The notes beneath the pieces were generated by a model, which was not told the DNA's origin, searched no databases, and saw nothing but the letters and a program-made list of their open reading frames with translations. This document shows, piece after piece, positions 1 to 10,880 of a stretch of 64,000 nt of DNA. How positions within the stretch are numbered: the stretch's first letter is position 1; each line of letters opens with the position of its first letter. The translations under genes were made by a program, and so were the position numbers. Source of the stretch: Helicoverpa zea (lineage: Eukaryota > Arthropoda > Insecta > Lepidoptera > Noctuidae); the NCBI RefSeq assembly GCF_022581195.2, contig NC_061465.1, positions 2,358,501 to 2,422,500 on the forward strand, written 5' to 3'.

Positions 1-388
1 TCAAAAACGAAGTATATTTTTTTTTCCTAACCGCGAATACACCACTTTTGCTTCAAGTATATTCTTTCCAAATCCTTCTATCTGGCGAATTCCCACGTTG
101 TTTATCATTTTAATCAATAATCCCCTATAATATATTAACTTGTACCATACTTTCAGTAAAACTAAATGACTAAACTTTAATGACAAAAAAACAATTAACT
201 ATAAAGACCGCAAAAAGGCTGTAGTTTCAACTAAAATAATACTTTTAAGAATTTGTAGAAGAATATCTAAGCTCTTCTAAAAAATAGGGTAATTAGTTTT
301 GTACTTTAATTAAAATTTTGTGTATAAAGAACACTTAGGTTTTATCATAAAAATAATTTGTGATTATAGTCACCGCATATAAAACAAT
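1..388. other. AT-rich non-coding sequence
   Basis: No gene, repeat family or RNA could be recognised here. The sequence is AT-rich and the short open frames have no coding character. Positions 376-388 are the left copy of the 13-bp target duplication of the following SINE. Confidence 0.6.
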
Positions 389-669
389 CATCATCCTCCG
401 AGCCTTTTCCCAACTATGTTGGGGTCGGCTTCCAGTCTAACCGGATTCAGCTGAGTACCAGTGCTTTACAAGAAGCGACTGCCTATCTGACCTCCTCAAT
501 CCAGTTACCCGGGCAACCCGATACCCCTTGGTTAGACTGGTGTCAGACTTACTGGCTTCTGACTACCCGTAACGACTGCCAAGGATGTTCAATGACAGCC
601 GGGACCTACAGTTAAACGTGCCATCCGAAACACAGTCATTGGTGTCTAAGATATACTTAGAAAGCACAC
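389..669 (-). mobile_element. SINE family A, 5'-truncated copy
   Basis: This is a retroposed tRNA-derived SINE of a family with at least five recent copies in the window (also 3443, 23105, 52590 and 60326). It is read on the minus strand and lacks the tRNA-like promoter at its 5' end. The 3' end is a short GAT-type tail. A 13-bp target-site duplication (CATATAAAACAAT) flanks it at 376-388 and 670-682. It landed in an older repeat, because non-LTR tail sequence continues on the right. Confidence 0.85.
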
Positions 670-689
670 CATATAAAACAATGTTAAAA

Positions 690-790
690 TCAAATGTTTT
701 TATTTCAAATAGGCCGTTGCGGGTTCTTATGAAACGTCACACTAACTGCAGGTTTCCAAAAAGTTGGTCTCATAGAGAGAAGCTGGCAAT
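690..790 (-). repeat. Non-LTR retrotransposon 3'-end fragment
   Basis: Diverged copy, in reverse orientation, of the sequence at 5848-5995. Shared blocks include GGCCTATTTGAAA and the neighbourhood of ATGAGACCAACT. It looks like the 3' untranslated end of a lepidopteran non-LTR element. No coding part remains. Confidence 0.5.
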
Positions 791-1242
791 AAAACATTTG
801 AACACTCTTTTGGTAATGGTATCAAAAAACAATATTTTAAGACTTTCTGAACTCAAACCAAAAGCTTGTTTAGACATGTATGATAAAATCTGTAACAAAA
901 TATTTAGTACAAAAATTCACCGACCTGTTCTCAAACAGACTACGTTTACAAACGAGCAAAACTTTCTAATTGACTTACACAAATCCAGTCATTATAAAAT
1001 ACGAATAATTTTAATTATAAATGATTGCTCACTCTATATTTTATTTCAAGCATAATTAAAACAAATCGTTTTAATGCTGTGAATAATACAAATTGCGTTT
1101 GTTAATTAAATTAGAAAACAGCTATTAATGACTGAATTCTAGTAAAAATAAGTCACTGAAGAATGAATGATCAATTTCACTTTAATTATGAATCGTTAAT
1201 ATTTATAAATCATTGTTGTTTTTTAATTTTAATAATTTAATT
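791..1242. other. AT-rich non-coding sequence
   Basis: Nothing recognisable. The open frame that runs through here begins inside the SINE at 389-669 and crosses the neighbouring repeat, so it is not a gene. Confidence 0.5.
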
Positions 1243-1395
1243 GAAACTTGCCAAGTAACAACATTAAAAAGTAACTATTTTTAATTGAGGTATGTGTATG
1301 GAACTTGGTACTTATTCAGATCTCACTTCTTTTATAGGCGAAGCATTCCCATATTATCGAACTTGGCAGTCTTTCACATTTTTGTTTTGGGTGGG
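1243..1395 (+). repeat. Single arm of the foldback repeat found at 48372-48736
   Basis: This stretch closely matches the right arm of the inverted repeat at 48583-48736, from AACTTGCCAAGTAAC to TTTTGGGTGGG, with only a few differences. Only one arm is present here and no inverted partner is seen nearby. It may be a solo arm of a foldback or MITE family. Confidence 0.7.
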
Positions 1396-1944
1396 ATTAT
1401 TATATCTAGTAAGAACTTATCTCAATTAAAGTTTGGGTATGATGCTTTAATAACGTTGATATTTATATAGAATCTTACTAATGCTCCAATGTTTTGATAG
1501 GAACCGAAACCTTCATTAAAGCAACAATATTTTTTCGCAGGATATATTATGAAGAACTAGAATTTTAATGAATGGCATAAACCGCTTTTATTTGTAAAAT
1601 TATCAACTTTTTGACTATAAAAATAAATGACTATCCCACATTTTGCTCTCACGACACACATTGCGAGAAAATGGTATATGTGTAGTCAGGGAATCGTTAG
1701 GAAATATTGTTATCACCTATAAAATCTGGTTGTTTTAAATGTAACTGATATTTGAGTTATATTGACTGTTTTCAGTGAAAGCACGTTCTTGTGTTTTACT
1801 TTGTCTGTAACTATTATGATAACTACAGACCTTTTTATTGTATCAATATTTTTCTAATATTTGGGTGTGACATTTTTTCCTTTTTCATTCTCTTCTTGTA
1901 TAATCTGTACTATATAATAAAGAACATACCTGTTTTGTTTGTAC
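1396..1944. other. AT-rich non-coding sequence
   Basis: No gene or recognisable repeat. Short open frames in this stretch have no domain signature. Confidence 0.5.
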
Positions 1945-2050
1945 TAAAGGCTCCAAAACGACTGAACCGATTTTAATCATTCTTTCACTGTTAGAAAGCT
2001 ATATTTATCCTGGTAGGGACAGTAGTTCCCACCAACACGGGTAAAATCAC
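1945..2050 (+). repeat. RTE-type repeat remnant
   Basis: Weathered copy of a repeat also seen at 49725-49905. The shared order is a phrase around GACTGAACCGATTTT, then CACTGTTAGAAAGCTA, then a GTAGTTCCCAC-like block. It is probably the non-coding 3' part of an RTE-type element or of its SINE. No coding sequence. Confidence 0.45.
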
Positions 2051-2690
2051 GGAAAAATGGCTGGTTGCAAATATTTTTCATCGGTCACAAAAATATACCT
2101 ATCTGTCTGATATTTTTATTCATCATTCGTATCCCAATTCAATGAACTCACTAAAACCCCATCCGAAACATAATCGGCGGCATCACAAAGCTATTTCTAA
2201 CTTAGTCCAGCACTTCAAGACTCAAGTCTTACAATAGTTAGTAATATCATTGCAGGCGAGTGACCTCGGTAAAGTTGTAAGTGGAACTGGCTCCAGCACT
2301 TACATCTTGATAGCTTAAAATGTTCGTTGCCAAAATTGGCCAGGAAATGGTGTTATCTTGAGTTCGTAATCATTGCGTTGTAGTGGCCTTTGGAAGGGGA
2401 AAACAGAGTTTATTGATAGACGTGGTAGGGTTAAAAATAAAATCAAATGTATCTAACCAAGGATATTGTAATAGGCGTGATGACTAGAAATATAAATATT
2501 TTCTTGTAAGTACTGTATTTGATTTTCTGAAATTTAGTTACTAACGACACAACGACGAATTACTAACAATTTTTAATTCCATAAAATACAAACAAGTCCT
2601 ATCCACTTATTGTTTTAAGCCGGGATTAAAATGTAGGTATAATAATGGAAAACCAATAAAAGATTTCCATGAAATAAATAATCAGCTCAA
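2051..2690. other. Non-coding sequence, nothing recognised
   Basis: AT-rich sequence without a supportable gene, RNA or transposon end. Confidence 0.5.
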
Positions 2691-2699
2691 ATGTATAGA

Positions 2700-2985
2700 A
2701 GTATCGATAGAAACGGTTAAATAATTGTCGTAATTAGCAAACTAATCAGGCGGCGAGAATGGACGCTGACAGCTCTTTCATGGAGTACTGGACAAAACAG
2801 CATGTCAGGTGTTCCTGATCCAGTATGATGTATTGTTAATTTTTGTGTTAATTATTGTTTATGTATGTGTTAATAATTGTGTATGTATGTGTTAATAATT
2901 GTTTTGTGTTAATATTTTATTAATGTATGGACTCTGTCTGAAATAAAAAATAAAAATAAAATAAAATAAAAAATAATTGCAATTT
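2700..2985 (+). repeat. Probable retroelement 3' end with short tandem repeat and A-rich tail
   Basis: The segment contains an imperfect tandem repeat of a TATGTGTTAATAATTGT unit at about 2836-2915. It then ends in an A-rich run of AAATAAAA units at about 2941-2975. That order, ending in a tail, is typical of the 3' end of a 5'-truncated non-LTR element. No coding domain is recognisable, so the family is not assigned. Confidence 0.4.
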
Positions 2986-3442
2986 ATTTTATTCTTTACA
3001 ATAGTTACTTACTTTGATTTATTTTTTAACAATCTCGTTACTATGTAACAGCCATACGGGATCAGACAGATCAGATACTAACATCATTCCTTAACATATT
3101 TAACTGGCCTTTTTAACTGTTATACATTTTAATTGGCAACAAGCTCCAAATTCAAAACAATGTCAACCGATCTCAAAGTACATCCTATATGTCAAGAATG
3201 TCTGCTTAATCCGAAACACGAGTAACGCTTTATTTTTGGATCTTCTGTTTTGGAAACAAAGTTGTGTCTCTCTTTATACATTGGTTTACCCTTTCCACGT
3301 GTAGGGTTAGTAGATGTTTGATTACCATTCCTTTTTTACATTAAGTGTTACCCTTTTTCTTCCCCCTATCTTTATCATGTATCCACACCACGAAAGAACT
3401 TCTAGGAAATTTTTGCTTCACACAATTTAATAACTTGTATAT

Positions 3443-3832
3443 CATCCTCATCATCATCCTCCGAGCCTTTTCCCAATCATGTTGGGGTCGGCTTCCAGTC
3501 TAACCGGATTCAGCTGAGTACCAGTGCTTTACAAGAATCGACTGCCTATCTGACCTCCTCAACCCAGTATCCCGGGCAACCCGATACCCCTTGGTTAGAC
3601 TGGTGTCAGACTTACTGGCTTCTGACTACCCGTAACGACTGCCAAGGATGTTCAATGACAGCCGGGACCTACAGTTTAACGTGCCATCCGAAACACAGCC
3701 AATGGTGTCTAAGATATACTTAGAAAGTACATACAAACTTAGAAAAGTTGCATTGGTACTTGCCTGACCTGGGATCGAACCCGCGCCCTCGTACTTGAGG
3801 TTGGTCCTTTACCCACTAGGCCACCACGACTC
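3443..3832 (-). mobile_element. SINE family A, full-length copy with pol III promoter
   Basis: This is the reference copy of the window's main SINE family. On the minus strand the 5' end carries a tRNA-like RNA polymerase III promoter: box A (TGGCCTAGTGG) at 3813-3823 and box B (GGTTCGATCCC) at 3771-3781. The body follows and ends in a GATGATGAT-type tail at the left edge. A perfect 16-bp target-site duplication (TTAATAACTTGTATAT) lies at 3427-3442 and 3833-3848, which fixes both ends. The length is 390 bp. It would need an autonomous LINE for mobility, and its tail is not poly-A, which argues against an L1-type partner. Confidence 0.92.
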
Positions 3833-3867
3833 TTAATAACTTGTATATAATCGAATCAATCAAAAGC

Positions 3868-3955
3868 GTGGTAATTAATGCTAAATCCTTCTCCGTGTGA
3901 GAGGAGGCCTGTGCCCAGCAGTGGGACGACAAAAAGGCTGCAACAGTAACAGTAC
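3868..3955 (-). repeat. SINE family B tail fragment
   Basis: Contains the phrase GGAGGCCTGTGCCCAGCAG followed by TGGGACGACAAAAAGGCTG. It matches in opposite orientation the left part of the element at 61693-61876. Only the 3' module is present. Confidence 0.55.
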
Positions 3956-4526
3956 AATTTAATAACTTTTACATTTTAAAAAAGTCATAATTCTGATTTA
4001 TTTATTGAAATTAGTCAGATTGAATTGGCACTTTTTTAAGACGCTTATATTCGCTTCACTTGTAACTAACTATGTATGTAAGAAAATCCTAGAATCTTAA
4101 TTTGACCCACTTCCCGGTATTCGAAAACAATGAAATTTTGCACACGCTCTGATTCCTGATGACAATTCATGACAAGCGTGTTTTTTAGTTTTTTAAACAA
4201 TATATTTACGCCAAAGTTCATTGGAACTCACCCCTTTCAGCGCTTCCTAGTGTTATGGCTAGAAAGCAGAAACGGTGATAAACAAACATCCAAGCAAGTT
4301 ACCATTTATAACCAAAACATCGAAATTATTTTTATTAAAATCAAAAGGCATTTGTACGGCAATCACAGCCATTAGAAGTTGTCTTAATTCTCGTTTCGTA
4401 GTAAGAACAATAAAAACAAACTTGTATCCCAATCGGTACTGATTCGGTTCGTTAAATCCCTTTCTTTGAAACTGCTATATTGTTACTTTCCTCTTTGTAT
4501 CTTTTGATTCGTACCTTTGTAACTTG
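3956..4526. other. Non-coding sequence, nothing recognised
   Basis: AT-rich sequence with no recognisable gene or element. The short plus-strand open frames here have no domain signature. Confidence 0.5.
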
Positions 4527-4837
4527 AAGGTGAGTAAGACTACAACATTTACTTGTAACAGAACAACGTGCCGTTCTATGAGATGTTCTGGTGTATCATC
4601 CTTTTACGAACAAAATGTCGAGCACGCTCGCCTGTTTGCTACAAACCAACGAGCATATTGGTGTAACATTTCGTCGAGCCAAGTGCGGGCAATGCACGGT
4701 TGCGGGGTGACGCGGAAGGAGAGAGACGAAAGACTCGCTCACTATGATCATTTACCCGTAACATAACGCCGAGCATTCGCACGAATGTTACATTACACAG
4801 AAATGCTCCAGAAAATGTTGTAGTCTATACTCACCTT
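4527..4837. mobile_element. Small non-autonomous DNA element with ~24-bp TIRs
   Basis: The stretch begins AAGGTGAGTAAGACTACAAC and ends with its reverse complement apart from one inserted base in the right copy (AAGGTGAGTATAGACTACAA). It is about 311 bp long and encodes no transposase, so it is MITE-like. The interior has further inverted phrases around CGAGCA and TGTTACA. The flanking trinucleotides (TGA on the left, TTA on the right if the TIR starts AGGTGAG) are not identical, so the superfamily is not settled. PIF/Harbinger is possible. Confidence 0.65.
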
Positions 4838-5847
4838 TAGATATCATACTTGAAGTTGAGAGTAAAAAATAAAATTATGTCATGGTTTATTGGATATGGT
4901 GTTAATAGAAGAATTATACAAACATGAATTATTGCTACTTTTTTAGAAAAAAAATAAAAATAAATGGAAAGTTAAAATGTTCATGTTCTAACTCTAGGTT
5001 TTTAGACAATTTGGTCTAAAAGTACCTCCATATTAGAAACATTTTTTACTAAACAAATAAAGGTACTTTTAAGATGTCACTATCCATCAATTCACTGTGA
5101 TACTTCTACCAATACATCAAACATTCCTTTATATGAAATAAACTAACAAATAAATTACATTTACGCTAAGGAAACTCAATTTGCGTTTGACTTTTATGAA
5201 TACTTACGTATAAACATCTTGATATATCACAGTCGTAATACCAAGTTATTTGTCATGTTTATTTTTTTAGAAGGGTTTTTACACATTTTCACCATTAATG
5301 CTTAAGTAAAAAAAAAAGACAAGTTTAGTACAACAACGAATACAATAGCAACATGCACTACACAACAGCACTTCTAGTATGTCGTCAATTATAAAACAAT
5401 AGAAAATCTATTGTGTCTCGCGTATATCTGCGCTCCTACATATACCGGGTCAAACATGTAATCATTTTATTCCAACTACAAAAGTAGTGCACTATATCCG
5501 AGCCAAGCATGCATAAATTTTAATCAATGGCATTCATAAAATAATAAACAATTTCATAAATCAATCCTATTAACTAGGACAATTTTTATTCTTTTCTCTA
5601 CAAAGCAGCTTCTTGCTCTGCTTGCAATGACAAGCTTGCAATCCATGAAACTTCGTCTCAAAGATGAACCATGTCAACAAGTTTTAAAGCTCTACGCCAA
5701 TTATCTTAAAATCAAAAGAAAACCAGTAAAATTTACATCTCGCTTCAGAAAAAAACACTTCTCAAAAAAATAAATTACAAACAATAACATTCTCAGGACT
5801 AGATAGAAAACTGTATGAAATATATAAATTTTATTTTTTCTTTTAAA
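4838..5847. other. AT-rich non-coding sequence
   Basis: No gene, structural RNA or clear repeat end is visible in this kilobase. Confidence 0.5.
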
Positions 5848-5995
5848 AAGAGTGTCCATGGAGTTTCTTGCCGGTTCTTCTCCATGAGACCAACTCTTTG
5901 GAACCGTGCACCTAACTTTGACGTTTCGAAAGAGTTTTCATAGGCCTATTTGAAATAAAAAAAAAATGAGTTTGAGTTTGAGGTTGAATACAAAT
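5848..5995 (+). repeat. Non-LTR retrotransposon 3'-end fragment with A-rich tail
   Basis: The segment runs from GTGTCCATGGAGTTTCTTGC through GGCCTATTTGAAATAAAAA and ends in a run of A and a GAGTTTGAGTTTGAG motif. This is typical of the 3' ends of lepidopteran non-LTR elements. A reverse, more diverged copy is at 690-790. It has no coding part. Confidence 0.55.
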
Positions 5996-7759
5996 AGGTA
6001 CCCGTTATTATTTCCCATTGTTTATTCTGTCTCACTGCCTCACAGTAGTAATACGGATAATTGTTTGCCTGCATTCAAAGAGCACTCGATATCAAAGGCC
6101 TGTTTATTAATGCACTGATTGATTTTGGTCTCAACTCAACGTAAACACTTGTGTTCTAATTAGAGAGAGCATACGATACGCTTATCTGTTTTGTTTGAGA
6201 GTTCCACTTGATAGATTGGATCGGTTTGTAAACAGATCCTAACATAATTTAATCAGATTATGTTGCCAACTATTTTGGGAGCCTCTTACTGTAATCAATT
6301 TACTTATTTGTGGACATATATATTGTAAATACCAAAATTCGGAGCGTTTTCACAAATCGGACATTGATTTCAATAAATTCTGGATTGATAGTATGTTATT
6401 ATTGAAAGGGAAATTATAAGTGTAGCCGCAAAATTATTTATTGGACACATGATTAAACTTCTAATTTTATAACTAAGCAACGGGGAAATGGCATAGCCTC
6501 TAATAAACGAATTCGTCTTTTTTAGAACGCCAACTAAATATTCTATAGAAAGCTTCAAGTAAAGATCATCAATTATTGTGATTTGTCCTTCTTATTTATA
6601 CATTGTCATCTAATTTACTAACTCGGCCTCGTTTTTAGTATATTGCCATTTATAACCTTCAATTAAAAAACATTGTATTAAAAATTGAAGTTAGTGACGA
6701 AAACGAATCGCTGCAAAACCGATTCCACGTAGTCTTGTTTGCCCTACCCTTAGAGTGCAATTCAAAACCGCGTAGGCGCGGAGGGGCGAGGCGGCCTGCG
6801 AGCTGAGGTGCAGGTAGTTTTAACGTGGTGGTGAGCGTGAAAACCATCTGCGACGATAAGCTCGCATGGGACCGCCGGAGCCCCGCAGCACCGGAGCCGT
6901 GACAGAAGCGATGCTTGCTGCATGTTGCTTGCTTACATTTTAAACGTACTGAGTTAAAAAATTAGAAGCTAATTAAATATATTTTATGATGTCATTTAAT
7001 AAAAATTACCGAAGTTTACTGTTAGAATGCATGCTACAAATTTAGATGCTAAAAATAACCATCATGCAGAGTTTACTGAGAAGATAACTGGTGGCTAAGA
7101 TAGTATTATTAATATGCTCGTTAATTGTGGCTGACTTAGTAATTTAGAAGGCAACATACATTTTTGGGGGCAAATAATGATATTAAAAAGAAGCCTGTTT
7201 AATTAGCACCCTTATTGAAATTGGATACAATAGCACAGTAAACAAAAATAATTTAATTTACATGAACACGTGGTTTCGCCACCATTCAAAACTGTATTTA
7301 AATTAAATAATATGCCATAATTAAATATATCGACGTTTTATTTCACAAAATGTTTAAATACTTACCACAGTAAAAAAAATCCCTACATATTCGGCTAATA
7401 ACATCCTATTGTTTTTTCTAAAACATTTTAGTGACCAAAAAGCCCAGACTTACCTAAAGCATATAAAATTAAGAACCGTACGTACTTTTACTAACAGCGC
7501 CGTTTATTTGTTAAACACTCAACTACCCTCGTCTTAAGTGCTATACACATAAGTATAATTACTTTTTAAATGGCGAGCATAAAGCTACTTTCACACTGCT
7601 ACTAGCTGATAAGTAGAAAGCTGCGTTTTATGCAGTCTAAAACTAAGTCTGGCTAATATGCATACAACCGCAAATTCTTGTTTTACTTTTCCAATTAAAA
7701 TACGTTTATTAAAAGATAAACTACATCCACTTGTTTATGGAATATTATAAACAGAAATA
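5996..7759. other. AT-rich non-coding sequence with a GC-rich patch
   Basis: Mostly AT-rich with no gene found. About 6720-6905 is a compact GC-rich, CpG-containing patch that stands out from its surroundings. The open frame through it on the minus strand has no recognisable domain. A first exon, promoter or old element are all possible. Confidence 0.45.
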
Positions 7760-7985
7760 TTTACAAAAATTTTGCCCGCGTCAAGTTCGGTTATATCGCG
7801 TTTCCAAAAGAACTCTGCAAAATACCGGGATAAAAACTATCCTATGATCTTTCTCAAGGTCAACTCTATCTCTGTACCAAATTGTATCAAAATCAGTTCA
7901 GTGGTTTAGACGTGGAAGCGTAACAGACAGACAGACAGACAGAGTTACTTTCGCATTCATAATATTAAGTAGGGATTTCAAAATT
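7760..7985 (+). repeat. RTE-type 3'-end fragment
   Basis: Degenerate segment that includes ACCGGGATAAAAACTATCC, a GGTCAACTCTATCTCTGTACC block and a short CAGA tandem repeat (ACAGACAGACAGACAG). It ends in TTCGCATTCATAATATTAAG. This order is characteristic of the 3' ends of RTE-type elements in insects. No coding part remains. Confidence 0.6.
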
Positions 7986-8397
7986 AAATTAATTTAATTT
8001 TAAAATTAAATAAGCTTGAAAACAACATTTTGTGGATTGTCTTTTTCGCGGAAGAAATTGTTGAAACTTATTAGCGCCATTTCAGCGGTCTCCAAAATTA
8101 CAATAATTACATTTTACAATGGAAAAAAATATAAACAAGATGAGATAGGTCAATGAACCTTTTTGATTGGTTTCTTCAGAATAAGGTATTAAATTGCTCA
8201 ACACAAAATAAGGCTTCTCAATATTGATTTTGTCTTAAGTTTGCGTTTGTCTGTTTTCATAAAGGACGTTTCATTATATTATGGTACTTATTTGTTAACA
8301 GCGTGTAGTTGAGTAATGCAAAAGCCATATATTACTAATCATGCCTTATTTTTTTTATCTTTAAGATCTCATTAGTAAAATATCGCACAACGATTGA

Positions 8398-8490
8398 ACA
8401 TTGCCATCCGTAGCAATGCTGCCAGCATTTTGGGTACATTACCGAGTGACAGCAACGAGGAACAGCATTTTGATGCGCTTTATCATATAG
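8398..8490 (+). pseudogene. Relic of the retroelement ORF seen at 40019-41023
   Basis: In one frame the sequence reads NAASILGTLPSDSNEEQ followed by FDAL. This matches the C-terminal end of the ORF at 40019-41023 (NAASLLGTLPVDSDGDEFF). Upstream the similarity fades. It is a short decayed 3' copy of the same retroelement family. Confidence 0.6.
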
Positions 8491-8499
8491 TCTTAAGCC

Positions 8500-9500
8500 T
8501 ACATTTGTATAAGATAAGTTTTAGGTATTTGTCTATTTAAATATAAAATTGCTTCTTTTAGGAAAATTCAGAAGACCCAAGAGGAACGAACCAAAAGAGT
8601 TAACACAGGACACTTTTGTTTTTGTTCTTTTTTTATTTAACTTTTTTTTTATTAAGCCTATAAATGTTTTATTATCTAGTTGTTCGTAAAAGAAACGTAG
8701 CTTTAGTTACAAATGCAGAACTTTGACAATTGTGAATGGTGGAAGTTCCGAGTGAAAAATTCGACTTGTTTTAAAGTTGAATCGATAAGGTTTGTTTTAA
8801 GTTTGTCGTTGGAACGTGATTGTGATACTTTATTTAATGTTCAGGTTATTTAGAAGGAATCATAGAACTGTTTGCTAAAGTTATTTTCTTTTCTATAGCG
8901 GTGCTAAGATGGTTTCAGTATTTATCGACGCTAACGTACTTACCTCCTCTCTAATGTAACGTCGGAGTTTTAGTACGAGTAAACATAAAAAAATGCAAGA
9001 AATTATGTAATATAGTGTGGTAACTATCATATCAGAACTACATACCTATCAATGACACATAATTTTTTTTTCATACCACAAACGTGACAAGTTCGGATTC
9101 AGAAATACTACCATAGACTCTTAAGTTTACCATAGACTACAAGCCAAAAACAAGATGCACCAAAATAATTTTACATACCTACTTACATTTTGCTAGCACA
9201 CACAACGCCACCAATTTCCGCATTACGATGCCTACGTCGGTTAAGAGCCGTATGTTTATAGTACACACATACCCGCAAAGGCTTGTTACTGGTTGTGTGT
9301 CGTGTCTCCAAAACACCGATATGTCAAAGGCTTGGCCTGATACCTAGTCGGTTCAACTCGCAAAGTAAAGTGAGCCTAGGTACAAACAAGGGTGGGGTAC
9401 AATGAAGAGATAGTGCAGAAGTACTTTGAAATAATAAAATTAGTTGGTCTAGAATTAACACAATATAGTATTGAATATTAGGAATGAGTGGAAGAATTAT
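8500..9500. other. AT-rich non-coding sequence
   Basis: No gene or clear repeat recognised. Confidence 0.5.
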
Positions 9501-9504
9501 AGAA

Positions 9505-9850
9505 TATATAGATAAGTAAATTATAAAGCTGAAAAGTTTGAATATTTACATTAATAGAACGCGCCAATTTCAGGAAATACTCGACCAATTTTAGGAAGCT
9601 TTCCGTGTTAGATAGCCAATTTAACAAGGAAGGCTTTTGGGTGCATTTCATACTACAAAACATGAGATTGAAGGCTTTAGGAGTAGTAGAGACGCGGATA
9701 AAACCTGAATCCGATATTCAAGATTACTATTATATTACTGCCAAGTTTATCAAAATCTGTTCACTCGTTTCAACGCGATGAAGTGACATACATACACACA
9801 TTCACAAAACTCCGCAAGAATATGAGTTTATTTTCATGGCGCCTTTGTAT
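9505..9850 (+). repeat. Diverged RTE-type repeat
   Basis: Weathered relative of 49725-49905. It starts near TATAAAGCTGAAAAGTTTGA, has a degenerate AACGCGCCAATTTCAGGAA block and then a phrase around CTGTTCACTCGTTTCAACGC. It has no coding potential. Confidence 0.45.
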
Positions 9851-10382
9851 ACGTAGCTTAATAATTATTTGACCTTCTGCACTATAAATCCACGGTTGCA
9901 TAGGCCTGACGTATACACACTAGTAGTATCGCTCAGCGTCACTTGCGTGGGGCAACAAAATGCTTGTCCTACGTCAGTCGTTTGCTGACAGGAACTGGAC
10001 GCTACAGTTCTCAAAAGGCTTTGACTTATTGTTCCTGTGTAAAGGTGAATTTACATTGTGTTTATTTTACGTAACTTTGTTTTTTAAAGGTTATGTGATT
10101 GATGTTATTGATTTGTTTTATTATGTCATCGTGTTCACCGTTACATATCTGAACACTGACAATGAGAGAAGAATGTAAGAATTACCTTATGATTCTACAT
10201 TGTATTAAGAGATACAGTTCAAATTGACATGGTTGTGTAGTTATTCGCCCATACATAAATTTAATATTTAAAATAGCTTTGCAGGGTGGAGTGGAATTTT
10301 TTTTTACATTTATTCATTGCAACTAGGTCAAAAAGTCAGCATCTATAAAATATAAAAAAAAAGCTTTTCGAAATATTGTTAT
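9851..10382. other. Non-coding sequence
   Basis: An open frame at 9960-10178 has no recognisable domain. Nothing else supportable. Confidence 0.45.
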
Positions 10383-10389
10383 GGCATAT

Positions 10390-10644
10390 AAATAAATAAT
10401 GTCGGGACACCTTTTCACACACGGTCGGTTAGCCCCATGGTAAGTTATTAATTAACTTGTGTTATGTGTGCTAACACAACTGATACACTACATATAGCTA
10501 CATATATACATATTTATAAATACATATTGTAACACCCAGACCACGGCCAACAAGCATGCTCATCACACAAATGTCGACCGAACCGGGGATCGAACCCGGG
10601 ACCTCAGGTTCGGCAGTCCGGCATGGTGACCATTGCGCCATCGA
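10390..10644 (-). mobile_element. SINE family C (tRNA-derived), full-length
   Basis: On the minus strand the element starts with a tRNA-like promoter: box A (TGGCGCAATGG) at 10630-10640 and box B (GGTTCGATCCCC) at 10585-10596. It ends in a short ATT-rich tail. A 7-bp target duplication (GGCATAT) lies at 10383-10389 and 10645-10651. Its body is unrelated to SINE family A. It is not a tRNA gene, because no complete cloverleaf follows the promoter boxes. Confidence 0.8.
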
Positions 10645-10689
10645 GGCATATGCTCTTCATGTCGGCTCATTTACTGTCTTATTTAATAA

Positions 10690-10880
10690 AATTGAGGTAA
10701 CTTTTTCCCATCTGTGTTGGGGTCGGCTTCCAGACTACTTATTGTAATCACAATAAAAAAGAAAACAAATCAAATAAAATAATCATTTCGATTATTAGGT
10801 ATTTCATATCACCTGCCTAGCCTTTTCCCAACTATGTTTGGCTCGGCTTTCATTCTAACCCCATGTAGCTGAGTACAGTA
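10690..10880 (-). repeat. Two old fragments of SINE family A
   Basis: Positions about 10703-10738 and 10815-10875 each contain decayed pieces of the family A 3' module (CTTTTTCCCATCTGTGTTGG and CTTTTCCCAACTATGTTTGG). They are more diverged than the five copies with target duplications. Confidence 0.6.

Noticed and set aside
585..1055. Open frame of 156 codons on the plus strand
   Set aside because: Its first part lies in the SINE at 389-669 and the next part in a non-LTR tail fragment. It has no domain and ends in AT-rich sequence.
3771..3823. tRNA-like boxes A and B on the minus strand
   Set aside because: They are the promoter of the SINE. No complete tRNA cloverleaf is present and a 16-bp duplication brackets the whole element. 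The same holds for 10585-10640.
4524..4766. 80-codon open frame
   Set aside because: Lies inside the MITE-like element at 4527-4837 and has no protein character beyond chance.
6659..6847. 62-codon minus-strand frame through the GC-rich patch
   Set aside because: No domain, no splice partner that could be supported. Left as an unexplained patch.
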